Positions 1 to 8,625 are shown, counted from the first letter of the stretch. The stretch: 64,000 bases of DNA from Exiguobacterium sp. (GCF_020832205.1 NZ_JAFIFD010000003.1:94754-158753), one strand, 5' to 3'. A program made the numbers and translations. The notes: generated by a model from the sequence alone, not told the origin.

Positions 1-620
1 CCAACTATACCGAGCTCGGCGGCTTTAAAGAAGTGACGTTCCTCATTAACGGGACCGGCGCTTATTCGAAGCTGAAGTTCGAGAACGGGGCCCATCGTGT
101 CCAACGCGTCCCGTCCACGGAATCGGGCGGACGCATCCATACGTCGACGGCAACTGTGGCGGTCCTTCCGGAAGCGGAAGACGTCGAGGTGCACATCGAC
201 ATGAAAGACGTCCGGGTCGATACGTTCACGTCATCCGGTCCGGGCGGCCAGTCCGTCAACACGACGCAGTCGGCCGTGCGCTTGACCCACATCCCGTCCG
301 GTCTCGTCGTGTCGTGTCAAGACGAGAAGTCGCAACATAAAAACAAGGACAAGGCGCTCAAAGTCCTCCGGGCCCGCCTGTACGACAAAATGCAGAGCGA
401 ACATTTGGAAGAACTGTCGGCCCAACGCAAGTCGGCTGTCGGGACCGGGGACCGTTCGGAACGGATCCGGACGTATAACTTCCCGCAAAGCCGGGTGACC
501 GATCACCGGATCGGGCTCACGCTTCAAAAACTTGACCGCGTGCTCGCCGGTGAGCTCGATGACATCATCGACGCCCTCGTCATGGACGAACAGGCTCGTC
601 TCATGGAGGATGCGGAATGA
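1..620 (+). CDS. prfA: peptide chain release factor 1, C-terminal part (5' end outside window)
   Basis: This is the C-terminal ~205 residues of class I release factor RF1, which reads UAA and UAG stop codons and triggers peptidyl-tRNA hydrolysis on the ribosome. The frame is open from base 3 to the TGA at 618-620. The catalytic GGQ motif is visible in [17 protein letters not shown], followed by the conserved [14 protein letters not shown] and the [12 protein letters not shown] segment of family domain 3. The PxT-type codon-recognition region lies upstream of the window, so RF1 rather than RF2 is inferred from the next gene being prmC, the methyltransferase that modifies this Gln. The stop overlaps the prmC start in an ATGA arrangement, indicating translational coupling. 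Confidence 0.95.
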   Translation, partial: NYTELGGFKEVTFLINGTGAYSKLKFENGAHRVQRVPSTESGGRIHTSTATVAVLPEAEDVEVHIDMKDVRVDTFTSSGPGGQSVNTTQSAVRLTHIPSGLVVSCQDEKSQHKNKDKALKVLRARLYDKMQSEHLEELSAQRKSAVGTGDRSERIRTYNFPQSRVTDHRIGLTLQKLDRVLAGELDDIIDALVMDEQARLMEDAE

Positions 621-1486
621 TGCGGATCGCCGCCGTCTTGAAAGCAGCTGAACGAACATTGACCGAAGCCGGTCGCGACGCCTCGATGGCCGAGTGGTGG
701 CTCATGCATATCCTCGGTGTCGACCGGACGGGTCTGCTCGTCCGTCTGTCCGAGTCGTTGACCGCTACAGAGGCAGCCGCGTTCGACGAAGGCATGCAGC
801 GACTCGTCACTGGCGAGCCGGTCCAACATTTGATCGGGTCCGCGCCGTTTTACGGACGGACGTTCGAGGTGAACCGGGACGTCTTAATTCCGCGGCCGGA
901 GACGGAAGAGTTGATCGAGTGGGTCGTCGAACATGTCGGAACGGTCGGGGAGGACGAGATTGTCGACGTCGGCACCGGTACGGGTGCCATCGCCGTCACG
1001 CTCAGCCTCGAGCTCGGGAAACGCGTCCACACCGTCGATATTTCCCGGGAAGCGATCGCGGTGGCGAAGCGGAACGCGAAGGTGCTCGGCGCCGACGTCG
1101 TATTCCATGAAGGTGACTGTTTAGCCCCGATCGCGGACGAATCGATTCGGGTGCTCGTCTCGAATCCGCCATACATCGAAGCGGACGAACTGCTCGATGA
1201 GACGGTCGCAGCGTTCGAGCCGCAACTCGCTTTGTTCGGCGGAGCGGACGGGCTCGACTTTTATCGTCAGATCATCGCCGATTCAAAGCGTGTCTTGCGG
1301 CCGGATTGGCAGTTGATCGCGTTTGAAATCGGGTATAACCAAGGACAAGTTGTGAAAACGTACCTGTCCGAACGTTATCCTGAAGCAGAAACGGGTATTT
1401 TAAAAGATATAAACGGTAAAGACCGAATCGTCTTCGCCGTGAGGGAAGGGATTGCGCATGGAAACGAAATGGATCAAGCCGACTGA
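617..1486 (+). CDS. prmC: release factor glutamine N5-methyltransferase
   Basis: PrmC (HemK) transfers a methyl group from SAM to the glutamine of the GGQ motif in release factors. The protein has 289 residues, normal for the family. The N-terminal ~85 residues form the helical substrate-binding region. The methyltransferase core begins near residue 110 with [12 protein letters not shown] (SAM loop), and the diagnostic NPPY catalytic motif is in [14 protein letters not shown]. The start ATG overlaps the prfA stop and has GGAGG six bases upstream; a second ATG follows at once. The 3' end overlaps ywlC by 29 bases, so prfA-prmC-ywlC is one tight operon. Confidence 0.95.
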   Translation: MMRIAAVLKAAERTLTEAGRDASMAEWWLMHILGVDRTGLLVRLSESLTATEAAAFDEGMQRLVTGEPVQHLIGSAPFYGRTFEVNRDVLIPRPETEELIEWVVEHVGTVGEDEIVDVGTGTGAIAVTLSLELGKRVHTVDISREAIAVAKRNAKVLGADVVFHEGDCLAPIADESIRVLVSNPPYIEADELLDETVAAFEPQLALFGGADGLDFYRQIIADSKRVLRPDWQLIAFEIGYNQGQVVKTYLSERYPEAETGILKDINGKDRIVFAVREGIAHGNEMDQAD

Positions 1487-2453
1487 AGTGAAGATTGGGG
1501 TAGATCTCTTGAAAGCGGGCGAAGTCATCGCCATGCCGACGGAGACGGTATACGGCCTCGCTGGAGACGCGACGAACGATGTCGCCATCCGCAAAATTTT
1601 TGAGGCGAAAGGCAGACCGGCAGACAACCCGCTCATCGTTCATGTGGCATCGGTCGAGCAAGCCGAACATTTCGCGCAAACCATCCCGCCGACCGCCAGA
1701 CGCTTGATGGAAGCGTTTTGGCCCGGTGCCTTGACGATCATCTTACCGTCGAACGGTCGGGCGTCGTCACTCGTGACGGCAGGACTCGAATCAATCGGGC
1801 TCCGGATGCCGGACCACGAAGCCGCACTCGATTTGATTCGTACGTCTGGTCTCGGCCTTGCGGCACCGAGTGCGAACCGCTCCGGACGACCGTCCCCGAC
1901 GTCTGCGAAACACGTGGCCGATGATTTGTCCGGTCGCATCGCGGGTATTATGGATGGGGGACCGACAGGCATCGGCGTCGAGTCGACTGTGATTGACTGT
2001 ACGACGGAACCGGCGACGATTTTACGTCCCGGCGGTGTGACGAAAGAAGCGATCGAGGCCGTTATCGGTCCGGTCCATTTGGACGCCAACTTGAGCGACG
2101 AAGCAGCCGCACCACGGTCACCCGGCATGAAGTACACCCATTATGCCCCGAGCGCCCCGCTTTATCTCGTCGACGGTGGGCGCGACGACCTCGTCCGGAT
2201 CATCACCGCACGGCAAGGGTCGGGCAAGCGAGTCGGCGCGCTCGTGTTCGATGAACAGCCGACCCCGGCTGACGTCACGTTGTCCCTCGGTACTTCGATG
2301 GAGACGGCGGCAAAGCGGTTATACGAAGCGTTACGGAAATTTGATGAGACCGATGTGGAAGAGATTTATGTGAACCGGATCGAGCCGACGGGAGTCGCGC
2401 TTGCCGTCTATAACCGTCTCTACAAGGCGGCGGGCGGGAAGGTCGTCCGGTAA
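1458..2453 (+). CDS. ywlC: threonylcarbamoyl-AMP synthase (Sua5/YwlC type)
   Basis: Catalyses L-threonylcarbamoyladenylate formation from threonine, bicarbonate and ATP, the first step of t6A37 tRNA modification. The YrdC/Sua5 core is recognisable from PTETVYGLAGDA near residue 27, KGRPADNPLIVH, and the SANRSGRPSPTSAKHV segment. The extra C-terminal ~120 residues are the Sua5 domain, so this is the long two-domain form (331 residues) and not the short TsaC form. ATG 1458 is preferred over the in-frame TTG 1452 because AGGG ends seven bases before it. In B. subtilis spoIIR and other genes lie between prmC and ywlC; here the two overlap. Confidence 0.93.
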   Translation: METKWIKPTEVKIGVDLLKAGEVIAMPTETVYGLAGDATNDVAIRKIFEAKGRPADNPLIVHVASVEQAEHFAQTIPPTARRLMEAFWPGALTIILPSNGRASSLVTAGLESIGLRMPDHEAALDLIRTSGLGLAAPSANRSGRPSPTSAKHVADDLSGRIAGIMDGGPTGIGVESTVIDCTTEPATILRPGGVTKEAIEAVIGPVHLDANLSDEAAAPRSPGMKYTHYAPSAPLYLVDGGRDDLVRIITARQGSGKRVGALVFDEQPTPADVTLSLGTSMETAAKRLYEALRKFDETDVEEIYVNRIEPTGVALAVYNRLYKAAGGKVVR

Positions 2454-2490
2454 GAGGAAGAGGCTTAAGGACATAGAGGAGGATCACGCG

Positions 2491-2991
2491 ATGTCGATAA
2501 AACGCGTATTATTCATATGTAGCGGAAACACGTGCCGAAGCCCGATGGCGATGGCCTTGCTGCGCTCGAAAGTGACCGGTGACGAGTTTGATATTCGTTC
2601 GGCCGGTCTGCGGACGATGCAAGGATTTGACGCCTCAGAGAATGCCCTTCAAGTATTGCGCGAGCGTGGGATTGAACTTGACCACGTGACGCAGACGTTT
2701 GACGACGTCCTCGGCCGCTGGGCCGATATCATCTTGACGATGACGCGGGCGCACCGCGAGCAGATTCGGGACACGCACCCGGAACTCGCCGACCGGACGT
2801 ATACACTTTACGAATTCGTGACCGGGCTCGAACGTGACATCAATGACCCGTTCGGCGGGTCGATGAACGTGTATCGTCAAGTGCGGAACGAGCTCGAACC
2901 ACTCGTCAACCGACTTGTGTTAAAATTGACGAATGACGGGTCAAAGGTGACGAAACCACCGAGACGCCTACCAAAGAAGACGGGGGAATGA
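2491..2991 (+). CDS. ywlE: low-molecular-weight protein phosphatase, protein-arginine-phosphatase type
   Basis: A 166-residue LMW-PTP-fold phosphatase. The P-loop CX5R is at the N-terminus (FICSGNTCRSPMA) and the general-acid DP motif is in INDPFGGSMNVY. The residue before the second Cys of the loop is Thr, the position that in B. subtilis YwlE and S. aureus PtpB selects phospho-arginine over phospho-tyrosine. The likely role is therefore reversal of McsB arginine phosphorylation in protein quality control; this is inferred from the motif and synteny. ATG 2491 follows AGAGGAGG with good spacing. The reading frame extends upstream to 2401, but that part overlaps ywlC and looks non-coding. Confidence 0.9.
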   Translation: MSIKRVLFICSGNTCRSPMAMALLRSKVTGDEFDIRSAGLRTMQGFDASENALQVLRERGIELDHVTQTFDDVLGRWADIILTMTRAHREQIRDTHPELADRTYTLYEFVTGLERDINDPFGGSMNVYRQVRNELEPLVNRLVLKLTNDGSKVTKPPRRLPKKTGE

Positions 2992-2995
2992 CGGA

Positions 2996-3436
2996 ATGAA
3001 AATCGCAATCGGCGCCGATCACGGCGGATTCAACTTGAAAAAAGACATCATCGGATTATTAGAGGAGCTCGGGCACGAGTACAAAGATTTCGGGACACAC
3101 TCGGCCGAGTCGATCGATTATCCGGACGTGGCCATCCCGGTCGCGGAAGCAGTCGCTGCCGGTGAATTTGACCGCGGCATCTTGATTTGCGGGACGGGGA
3201 TCGGCATCGGCATCGCCGCCAACAAAGTGAAAGGCATCCGTGCGGCACTCGTCCATGACTCGTTCAGCGCGAAAGCGACGCGTCAACATAACGACTCGAA
3301 CATTATGACGATGGGCGAACGTGTCATCGGACCGGGCCTCGCGCTCGACTTGGTCGAAACGTGGCTCGATACGGACTTCGAAGGCGGACGCCACTCGAAC
3401 CGTGTCGGCAAGATGAGTGCTTACGAATCGAAGTGA
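2996..3436 (+). CDS. rpiB: ribose-5-phosphate isomerase B
   Basis: RpiB/LacAB-family aldose-ketose isomerase that interconverts ribose-5-phosphate and ribulose-5-phosphate in the pentose phosphate pathway. The 146 residues match the family. Visible motifs are the N-terminal ADHGGF and the active-site Cys in GILICGTGIGIGIAANK; ATRQHNDSNIMTMGER forms the phosphate-binding side. It starts four bases after ywlE and ends overlapping or just before ywlG, within the same operon. LacA/LacB-type galactose-6-phosphate isomerases share the fold, but the synteny (ywlE-ywlF-ywlG) supports RpiB. Confidence 0.94.
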   Translation: MKIAIGADHGGFNLKKDIIGLLEELGHEYKDFGTHSAESIDYPDVAIPVAEAVAAGEFDRGILICGTGIGIGIAANKVKGIRAALVHDSFSAKATRQHNDSNIMTMGERVIGPGLALDLVETWLDTDFEGGRHSNRVGKMSAYESK

Positions 3437-3441
3437 CGACG

Positions 3442-3975
3442 ATGAAGACGGAGCTTTTGAACTTATTGACGGAGTTGCATGAACGGTTTCCGTTAGATGA
3501 GGAAAAGATTCTCGTCATCGGTTGTTCGACGAGTGAAGTGATCGGGAAGACGATCGGCAAGGCCGGGTCCATCGACGTGGCCGCGGAGTTCATCGACGCC
3601 TTCTTGTCGTTCCGGGACCGGACCGGTGTCCACCTCGCTTTTCAAGGCTGCGAGCACATCAACCGGGCCCTCACCGTCGAGCGCCGGACGTTAAAGCAGT
3701 TCGGATTGACGGAAGTGACGGTCGTCCCGATTCGGGCGGCCGGGGGTGCGATGTCCGAGAAAGCGTACGAGCATCTCGAGACCCCGTGTGTCGTCGAATC
3801 GATTCAAGCGGACGCGGGAATCGACATCGGCTCGACGTTGATTGGCATGCATTTGAAGCCGGTCGCAATCCCGGTCCGTTTGTCGGCAAAACAGCTCGGC
3901 GAGGCGTACGTCACGTTCGCTGTCACACGGCCGAAGCTGATTGGCGGCCCGCGGGCACACTATCCAGCCAAATAA
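3442..3975 (+). CDS. ywlG: YwlG family protein (TIGR01440/DUF436), function unknown
   Basis: A 177-residue soluble protein of the conserved Firmicutes family YwlG. Typical family segments are VIGCSTSEVIGKTIG near the N-terminus, HLAFQGCEHINRAL in the middle and GIDIGSTLIGMHLKPVAIPVR near the C-terminus. No biochemical role is established for the family. ATG 3442 is used; GTG 3433 is in frame, overlaps the rpiB stop as GTGA and could equally be the start, since neither has a strong Shine-Dalgarno sequence. It is the last gene of the prfA-ywlG run and is followed by two hairpins. Confidence 0.88.
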   Translation: MKTELLNLLTELHERFPLDEEKILVIGCSTSEVIGKTIGKAGSIDVAAEFIDAFLSFRDRTGVHLAFQGCEHINRALTVERRTLKQFGLTEVTVVPIRAAGGAMSEKAYEHLETPCVVESIQADAGIDIGSTLIGMHLKPVAIPVRLSAKQLGEAYVTFAVTRPKLIGGPRAHYPAK

Positions 3976-3980
3976 CAAAA

Positions 3981-4052
3981 CCAGCCGGTCATGGACCGGC
4001 TGGAAGTCTGTTGACGAACCTAATCGCATATCGCGATTGGGTTCGTCTTTTT
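3981..4052 (+). terminator. double hairpin terminator after ywlG
   Basis: First hairpin 3981-4003: CCAGCCGGTC/GACCGGCTGG with a 3-base loop and no T run. Second hairpin 4014-4046: ACGAACC...GGTTCGT with inner AATCGC/GCGATT, followed by TTTTT at 4048-4052. The second is the intrinsic terminator; the first may protect the 3' end. Confidence 0.85.
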
Positions 4053-4226
4053 AATGTATGAATACCTTGAGGTGCTTTGTTCGACACAACGTGGTGGCGG
4101 CTTCTGACTACCGCATTATAACGCCTTCCGACCTAGGTAGAACATGAAACGGAGCCTTTGATTCTTAATTCGCATGTGGCGGCTATTTCTATCGGCCGTC
4201 GGGGACTCTCGCGTCGCTCATCCGAA

Positions 4227-4322
4227 GGCGCCGGAGACTCCTGAGGGATCCAGCGAGCAAAGGGAGACCCAGCAGCGTATAGCGATGCGGCTCCTGCTCG
4301 CCCCTAGGAAAGCGGAGGCGCC
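4227..4322 (+). repeat. dispersed imperfect-palindrome element, copy 1
   Basis: This 96-bp GC-rich segment begins and ends with GGCGCC and reads as an imperfect palindrome. It shares long identical blocks with the reverse complement of 33597-33695: GAGACCCAGCAGCG, GCGATGCGGCTC and AGGAAAGCGG appear in the same order and spacing. Elements of this look occur between genes in many Bacillales genomes. It lies between the ywlG terminator and the 3' end of the minus-strand esterase. The rest of 4053-4386 shows no convincing coding frame. Confidence 0.8.
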
Positions 4323-4363
4323 AAAAGGATGGGCGTGAGCATTTTGTTCGTCAATAAGCAACC

Positions 4364-4382
4364 AGCCGGTCCAACACCGGCT
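4364..4382 (-). terminator. hairpin after the esterase gene (minus strand)
   Basis: AGCCGGT/ACCGGCT stem with a five-base loop, immediately after the esterase stop at 4388-4390. Only scattered T residues follow on the minus strand, so it is a weak terminator or a 3'-end hairpin. Confidence 0.5.
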
Positions 4383-4387
4383 TACTT

Positions 4388-5173
4388 TCATAAGTCTTCA
4401 CTGAACAAGTATGACACGACCATCGGGAAACGCTCGCGCCAGGCGATTTCATTGTGCACGCCTTCTTCGATCACTTCGAAACGGAGGTGTTCGACTTTGT
4501 CGCGGAGCAAGGCGTAGACACGCTCGCTCGACTCCAAGTACATCTCGTTCGTCGGTCCGTCCGCCGTCGGCTGTTCGACTTCTTTGCGGCCGACGTCCAT
4601 ATACAACCGTTCGACGCCTTTCATGTCGTTAGCCTCAATCAACTGCTCGAGCTCGGTCTGGTTGAACCAAAACGCCGAGGAGAGCGAGGCGACGCGGGTG
4701 AAGACGTCCGGATAGACGCAAGCGGCGTAAATCGAGATCAATCCGCCCATCGAGCTGCCCATCATCCCGGTCTCGTCCGGCTTCGTCCGATAGTTGGCAT
4801 CGATTATCGGTTTCAACTCTTGGGCGATATATTCGATATAGGCCGAACCTTGGCCGCCGAGAGTCACGTCTTGCCCGAGCAGGCTCTCACCGATGTACGG
4901 GTTCTCCCACGGGCCATACTCGTCGAGCCGCATCTCGCCTGGGGCACTGTCGATGGCGACGACGATCAAGTCGCGCTTCGAGGCGGCTAAGTAATCGCCG
5001 ACGCGCCAGCTCATCTTATAGCTCGCATCTTCATCTTGGAACACGTTTTGCCCGTCGTGCATGTAGAGCACCGGGTAGCGCTTGTCTGTCAGCTCGTAGT
5101 CGTCCGGCGTATAAATTCGAATCACTCGCTCGCGCTCGAACGGGGTGATCGTCACTTGTCTCGTCTCAATCAT
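4388..5173 (-). CDS. alpha/beta-hydrolase esterase, esterase D/enterochelin-esterase-like
   Basis: A 261-residue cytoplasmic alpha/beta-hydrolase of the putative esterase (Esterase_PHB/FrmB-like) superfamily. Typical segments are YPVLYMHDGQNVFQDED near residue 35, the nucleophile elbow GSSMGGLISIY, and the catalytic His in EEGVHNEIAWRERFP near the C-terminus. Similar proteins hydrolyse acyl esters or siderophore esters; the substrate cannot be read from sequence. ATG at 5171-5173 was chosen because GAGGAGGATCCTT lies directly upstream. The frame extends upstream without a ribosome site. It is monocistronic and divergent from glyA. Confidence 0.85.
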   Translation of the reverse strand: MIETRQVTITPFERERVIRIYTPDDYELTDKRYPVLYMHDGQNVFQDEDASYKMSWRVGDYLAASKRDLIVVAIDSAPGEMRLDEYGPWENPYIGESLLGQDVTLGGQGSAYIEYIAQELKPIIDANYRTKPDETGMMGSSMGGLISIYAACVYPDVFTRVASLSSAFWFNQTELEQLIEANDMKGVERLYMDVGRKEVEQPTADGPTNEMYLESSERVYALLRDKVEHLRFEVIEEGVHNEIAWRERFPMVVSYLFSEDL

Positions 5174-5255
5174 AAGGATCCTCCTCAAATGTTCTTCTTC
5201 CATACCATACCCAACTTTGCACGTGATTAAGACGATACCCAAAAAAACGAGCATA

Positions 5256-5264
5256 TGGTACGAT
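5256..5264 (+). promoter_or_regulatory. extended -10 promoter candidate for glyA
   Basis: TGGTACGAT fits an extended -10 (TG-N-TACGAT) and lies 40 bases before the glyA start. No good -35 is present at 17 bp, so the call rests on the extended -10 alone. Confidence 0.4.
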
Positions 5265-5303
5265 GGGGGTGTTGATTTTTAGACATTCAGAGGGGGTTTC
5301 AAC

Positions 5304-6557
5304 ATGGTAAACACGACGAAGTTGAAAGTGCAGGATGCGGAATTGTTTGAAGCGATGCAACATGAGCTCGGTCGTCAACGGGAGAATATCGAACTCATCG
5401 CCTCGGAGAACTTTGTCTCAGAAGCGGTCATGGAAGCGCAAGGCGGCGTGCTGACGAACAAGTACGCGGAAGGTTATCCGGGCCGTCGTTACTACGGCGG
5501 TTGCGAGTTTGTCGATGTGGCTGAGAACTTGGCGCGCGACCGCGCGAAAGAGCTGTTCGGTGCAGAACATGCTAACGTCCAACCACACTCGGGCGCGCAA
5601 GCGAACATGGCCGTCTACTTCACGGTACTTGAAGCAGGCGACACGGTGCTCGGGATGAACTTGTCGCACGGCGGTCATTTGACGCACGGAAGTCCGGTCA
5701 ACTTCTCGGGCGTGCAATACAACTTCGTCGAGTACGGTGTGGACAAAGATACAGAACACATCGACTATGATGTCGTCGCCGCCCTCGCGAAAGAACATCA
5801 GCCAAAACTGATCGTCGCCGGTGCATCTGCGTACCCGCGCACAATCGATTTTGCCAAGTTCCGTGAGATCGCTGACAGCGTCGGTGCCTACCTCATGGTC
5901 GACATGGCCCACATCGCCGGACTCGTCGCGGCCGGTCTTCATCCGAACCCGGTCGAGCATGCGCACTTCGTGACGACGACGACGCACAAGACGCTTCGCG
6001 GACCGCGCGGGGGGATGATCCTTTGTAAAGAAGAGTTCGCCAAGGCGATCGACAAGTCGATCTTCCCGGGCATTCAAGGCGGTCCGCTCATGCACGTCAT
6101 CGCCGCGAAAGCGGTGGCGTTCGGTGAAGCGCTCCAACCTGAATTCAAAGACTATCAAGCCCAAGTCATCAAAAACGCACAGGCGCTCGCGAAAGGTCTT
6201 GAAGAAGAAGGGCTCCGCATCGTATCGGGCGGTACGGACAACCATCTGCTTCTCGTCGACCTCCGTGGTATCGACATTACCGGAAAAGCGGCCGAACATG
6301 CACTCGATGAGGCTGGCATCACCGTGAACAAGAACACGATCCCGTTCGACCCGGCATCTCCGTTCGTCACGAGCGGAATTCGTCTCGGGACGGCGGCGAT
6401 GACGACACGCGGCTTCAAAGAAGACGATATGGGCGAAGTCGCTCGTTTGATCGGCCGTGTCTTGACGAACCATGAAGATGAGGCAGTGCTTGCCGAAGCG
6501 CACGAAGCCGTGCGCAACTTGACGGCGAAGTTTCCGCTCTACCCTGAACGAGGCTGA
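5304..6557 (+). CDS. glyA: serine hydroxymethyltransferase
   Basis: PLP enzyme that converts serine and tetrahydrofolate to glycine and 5,10-methylene-THF, the main one-carbon source. The 417 residues are the bacterial norm. Hallmarks: the start of the fold at [18 protein letters not shown], the tyrosines in [15 protein letters not shown], and the PLP-binding Lys in [14 protein letters not shown] near residue 229. ATG 5304 follows AGAGGGGG. It precedes an unknown membrane protein by only three bases, so the two are probably cotranscribed. The position between ywlG and upp is the same as in B. subtilis. Confidence 0.97.
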   Translation: MVNTTKLKVQDAELFEAMQHELGRQRENIELIASENFVSEAVMEAQGGVLTNKYAEGYPGRRYYGGCEFVDVAENLARDRAKELFGAEHANVQPHSGAQANMAVYFTVLEAGDTVLGMNLSHGGHLTHGSPVNFSGVQYNFVEYGVDKDTEHIDYDVVAALAKEHQPKLIVAGASAYPRTIDFAKFREIADSVGAYLMVDMAHIAGLVAAGLHPNPVEHAHFVTTTTHKTLRGPRGGMILCKEEFAKAIDKSIFPGIQGGPLMHVIAAKAVAFGEALQPEFKDYQAQVIKNAQALAKGLEEEGLRIVSGGTDNHLLLVDLRGIDITGKAAEHALDEAGITVNKNTIPFDPASPFVTSGIRLGTAAMTTRGFKEDDMGEVARLIGRVLTNHEDEAVLAEAHEAVRNLTAKFPLYPERG

Positions 6558-6560
6558 CGA

Positions 6561-7499
6561 ATGGACGTACGGACACTCGCAGACCGAGAACTGACGGAAC
6601 TGCCGCTCATCGACATGACGGAATGGCTCGTAAGGAAAGGCGAGCACGACCCGACGTTTCGGCTCGTCGCCAATGAGTTCGGCGTCGTGATGACACTCCT
6701 CGACCACGGCTATTACAGCGAAGCGAGTGAGCGGATCGTCCCGCTTCTCGGGATGAAAGTGCCCGCGGCATTTCATCGGCTCGGGCTCGCGCTCGAAGTG
6801 AAAGCGAACGGAAAGAAGGCGGCCAAGCGCCGCTTTCGTTCGTTCTCATCGGCCGTCGTGAACCACGCGGACTTATCGGATTGGCGTTCTGCCTTCAAGT
6901 GGGACATGAAATGGTTCGGGCTCCCGGCTGTCGTCGCGCTCGCGCTTGCCGCCTTGGTCTTTTGGCCGGAGGCATCGACACCGCCGGCCGCTCCCGTGAC
7001 GGAAACTCCGGAAGTCGTGACCGTGACCGAAGAGGAGGCGCTCGCGAAACGGCTCGAAGAACTCGAGCAAGAAGTCGCGCGTCTTGAACAAGAGAACGAG
7101 GCGCTCCAAGCCGAAGACCCGGCGACGGAAGAGACCGCCCCGGCGGAAGCGGCCCAGGCAGAGGTCCCGCTCGCCGAAGTCGAGTCGCTCGTGTCGGATA
7201 AACGGTACGAGGAAGCGGACGCACTTCTCGTCGGCAAAGCGAAAGCCGGACAAGAGCAGGCGGTCGGTTTTTATCGGTTGCTCGTCGACAACAAGTTGGA
7301 GAAAGCCGACATTTCGGACTATGCCGCCTACATCGAGGCGTACCCGGAATCAGGCTACAAAGCAGACGTCTTATGGATGAAAGGCATTGCCGAGAAAAAA
7401 CAAGGGGATGCCGCGTACCGGACGACACTCGCCGAGGTCGCGGCGATGGAAGGGACGTATTGGGCCCCGATCGCCGAATCGGTGTTGAAACAAGACTGA
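6561..7499 (+). CDS. unknown membrane-anchored coiled-coil protein with TPR-like tail
   Basis: I do not recognise this 312-residue protein. Residues ~1-105 are a soluble, probably cytoplasmic helical region. One membrane segment is at ~117-133 (WFGLPAVVALALAALVFW). An acidic coiled coil follows (LAKRLEELEQEVARLEQE) with an Ala/Glu/Pro-rich linker. The C-terminal ~110 residues (from VESLVSDKRYEEADALL) look like TPR or Sel1-type helical repeats, presumably extracytoplasmic. It starts three bases after glyA and ends in a strong terminator, so it appears to belong to the glyA transcript. Base composition is like that of its neighbours. A cell-envelope scaffold role is a guess only. Confidence 0.75.
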   Translation: MDVRTLADRELTELPLIDMTEWLVRKGEHDPTFRLVANEFGVVMTLLDHGYYSEASERIVPLLGMKVPAAFHRLGLALEVKANGKKAAKRRFRSFSSAVVNHADLSDWRSAFKWDMKWFGLPAVVALALAALVFWPEASTPPAAPVTETPEVVTVTEEEALAKRLEELEQEVARLEQENEALQAEDPATEETAPAEAAQAEVPLAEVESLVSDKRYEEADALLVGKAKAGQEQAVGFYRLLVDNKLEKADISDYAAYIEAYPESGYKADVLWMKGIAEKKQGDAAYRTTLAEVAAMEGTYWAPIAESVLKQD

Positions 7500-7526
7500 G
7501 GTTGCAGCCTGTGCTGCAGCCTTTTT
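7500..7526 (+). terminator. intrinsic terminator of the glyA unit
   Basis: Perfect 9-bp stem GGTTGCAGC/GCTGCAGCC with a four-base loop, then TTTTT. It begins one base after the stop codon. Its T run abuts the direct-repeat operator at 7525. Confidence 0.92.
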
Positions 7527-7580
7527 CTCATCAAATTCTAATGCAATTCACCCGTCCCTCTCAGCTTGACCTCGTATAGT
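7525..7580 (+). promoter_or_regulatory. activator-type promoter 1 with 11-bp direct repeats
   Basis: Direct repeats TTCTCAT and TTCTAAT start 11 bp apart (7525 and 7536), and a third partial TTC starts at 7547. The -10 TATAGT is at 7575-7580. No proper -35 exists. The same box with the same 25-base gap to its -10 occurs at 9880-9935. The 11-bp period and missing -35 are typical of promoters activated by OmpR-family regulators. Confidence 0.6.
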
Positions 7581-7606
7581 GAAGAAAAAAGAGAGGGAGA
7601 GATTAG

Positions 7607-7876
7607 ATGCAGCGCAGTAGAAGAGGTGGAATCAATCGGTTCGTCAAACGATTCATGATGACGATACTGGCCGTGATGTTCATGGCGGCCGGGGTCGCCG
7701 GATTTTTTATGTTTACGATGAGCGGTAACGAATGGCTCGAGCAACTGTTGTCATACGGCAACGAGTTGTCGTTCCGAGCTGAAGGGCTCGATTTGCGATT
7801 CGAACAGTGGACTGACTCGCTTGAGACGCGTTTCGAGCAGATGATCCCGGAGACGGTCCGTCCGTTTTTTGACTGA
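7607..7876 (+). CDS. small single-pass membrane protein upstream of a two-component system
   Basis: An 89-residue protein with a basic N-terminus (MQRSRRGGINRFVKRF), one membrane helix at ~17-38 and a ~50-residue amphipathic, probably outward-facing tail. It has no recognised family. GAGAGGGAGAG precedes ATG 7607. It lies 70 bases upstream of the response-regulator gene, with a terminator-like hairpin between, and its promoter carries the putative response-regulator boxes. A small membrane protein that modulates the adjacent sensor kinase is a plausible but unproven role. Confidence 0.7.
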   Translation: MQRSRRGGINRFVKRFMMTILAVMFMAAGVAGFFMFTMSGNEWLEQLLSYGNELSFRAEGLDLRFEQWTDSLETRFEQMIPETVRPFFD

Positions 7877-7877
7877 A

Positions 7878-7929
7878 CAGTCCGGGAACAGAATAAGGAT
7901 GCGTCGGGCGGACTGCTCGGCGCTTTTTT
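7878..7929 (+). terminator. terminator with overlapping alternative stem (possible attenuator)
   Basis: Stem 7901-7923 (GCGTCGGGCG/TGCTCGGCGC with G-T pairs) is followed by TTTTTT at 7924-7929. The left part CAGTCCG (7878-7884) can instead pair with CGGACTG (7909-7915), which would disrupt the terminator stem. The structure sits between the small membrane gene and the response regulator. Confidence 0.6.
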
Positions 7930-7946
7930 CAGAAAGGATGAATGAG

Positions 7947-8624
7947 ATGCCAACGATTCTCGTCGTCGAAGACGATGCTAAAATTGCGAGACTGTTGCAA
8001 CTAGAACTGATGCATGCCGGGTACGCGGTCGAGGTCGCTCACGACGGGCGCACGGGGCTCGAGCGGGCGCTCGGAGGAGGGATTGACCTGATGCTTCTCG
8101 ACGTCATGTTGCCGCAGATGAGCGGCCTTGAAGTCGTGCGCCGCGTCAAAGAAGAACAACCGCTCTTACCTGTCCTCATGGTGACGGCGCGGGGGGACCG
8201 TTACGACAAAGTGAGCGGGCTCGACCTAGGGGCAGATGATTACATCACGAAGCCGTTCGAAATGGAGGAACTGCTCGCGCGCATCCGTGCCTTTTTACGG
8301 ATGCGGCAGCACGTCCAGACTGATACGAGTGAGCGGGTGTTGTCTTACGAGGGCCTGACGGTCGATGTCCATCGTCATGAAGTGACGTGCGACGGAGAGA
8401 CGGTCGAGTTGACCCGGCGTGAGTTCGATTTGCTCGTCTACTTCCTTGAACATCCTGAACGTGTCCTCACCCGGGACCAACTCGTCGAGCACGTCTGGGG
8501 TTTTGATTATTATGGAGATACGAACGTCGTCGACGTGTATGTGCGTTACGTCCGGAAGAAGCTTGGCGGCAATTGGATCCAGACGGTACGGGGCGTCGGG
8601 TATATGTTGAAGCGCGGTGAGTAA
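7947..8624 (+). CDS. OmpR/PhoB-family response regulator
   Basis: A 225-residue two-domain regulator. The receiver domain (1-~120) shows the acidic pair in VVEDDAKI, the phospho-acceptor Asp in MLLDVMLP, and the Lys in YITKPFEMEELLARI. The C-terminal winged helix (~130-225) has the Trans_reg_C segments LTRREFDLLVYFLEHPERV and TNVVDVYVRYVRKKL. ATG 7947 (MPTILVV) is chosen because AGAAAGGA lies nine bases upstream; ATG 7938 is in frame but overlaps that site. The next gene, its histidine kinase, begins two bases after the stop. The matching repeats at 7525 and 9880 are its likely targets. Confidence 0.93.
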   Translation: MPTILVVEDDAKIARLLQLELMHAGYAVEVAHDGRTGLERALGGGIDLMLLDVMLPQMSGLEVVRRVKEEQPLLPVLMVTARGDRYDKVSGLDLGADDYITKPFEMEELLARIRAFLRMRQHVQTDTSERVLSYEGLTVDVHRHEVTCDGETVELTRREFDLLVYFLEHPERVLTRDQLVEHVWGFDYYGDTNVVDVYVRYVRKKLGGNWIQTVRGVGYMLKRGE

Positions 8625-8625
8625 C

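Noticed and set aside
4053..4226. Possible extra repeat copy or small gene upstream of copy 1
   Set aside because: Only short matches to the element and no coding frame with a ribosome site.
5265..5303. Glycine or purine riboswitch before glyA
   Set aside because: The leader is only ~30-40 bases, too short for either.
5418..6776. 452-codon open frame antisense to glyA
   Set aside because: It mirrors a certain gene; the biased codon use of this genome leaves long empty antisense frames, and the translation (Arg/His/Val-rich) is not protein-like.
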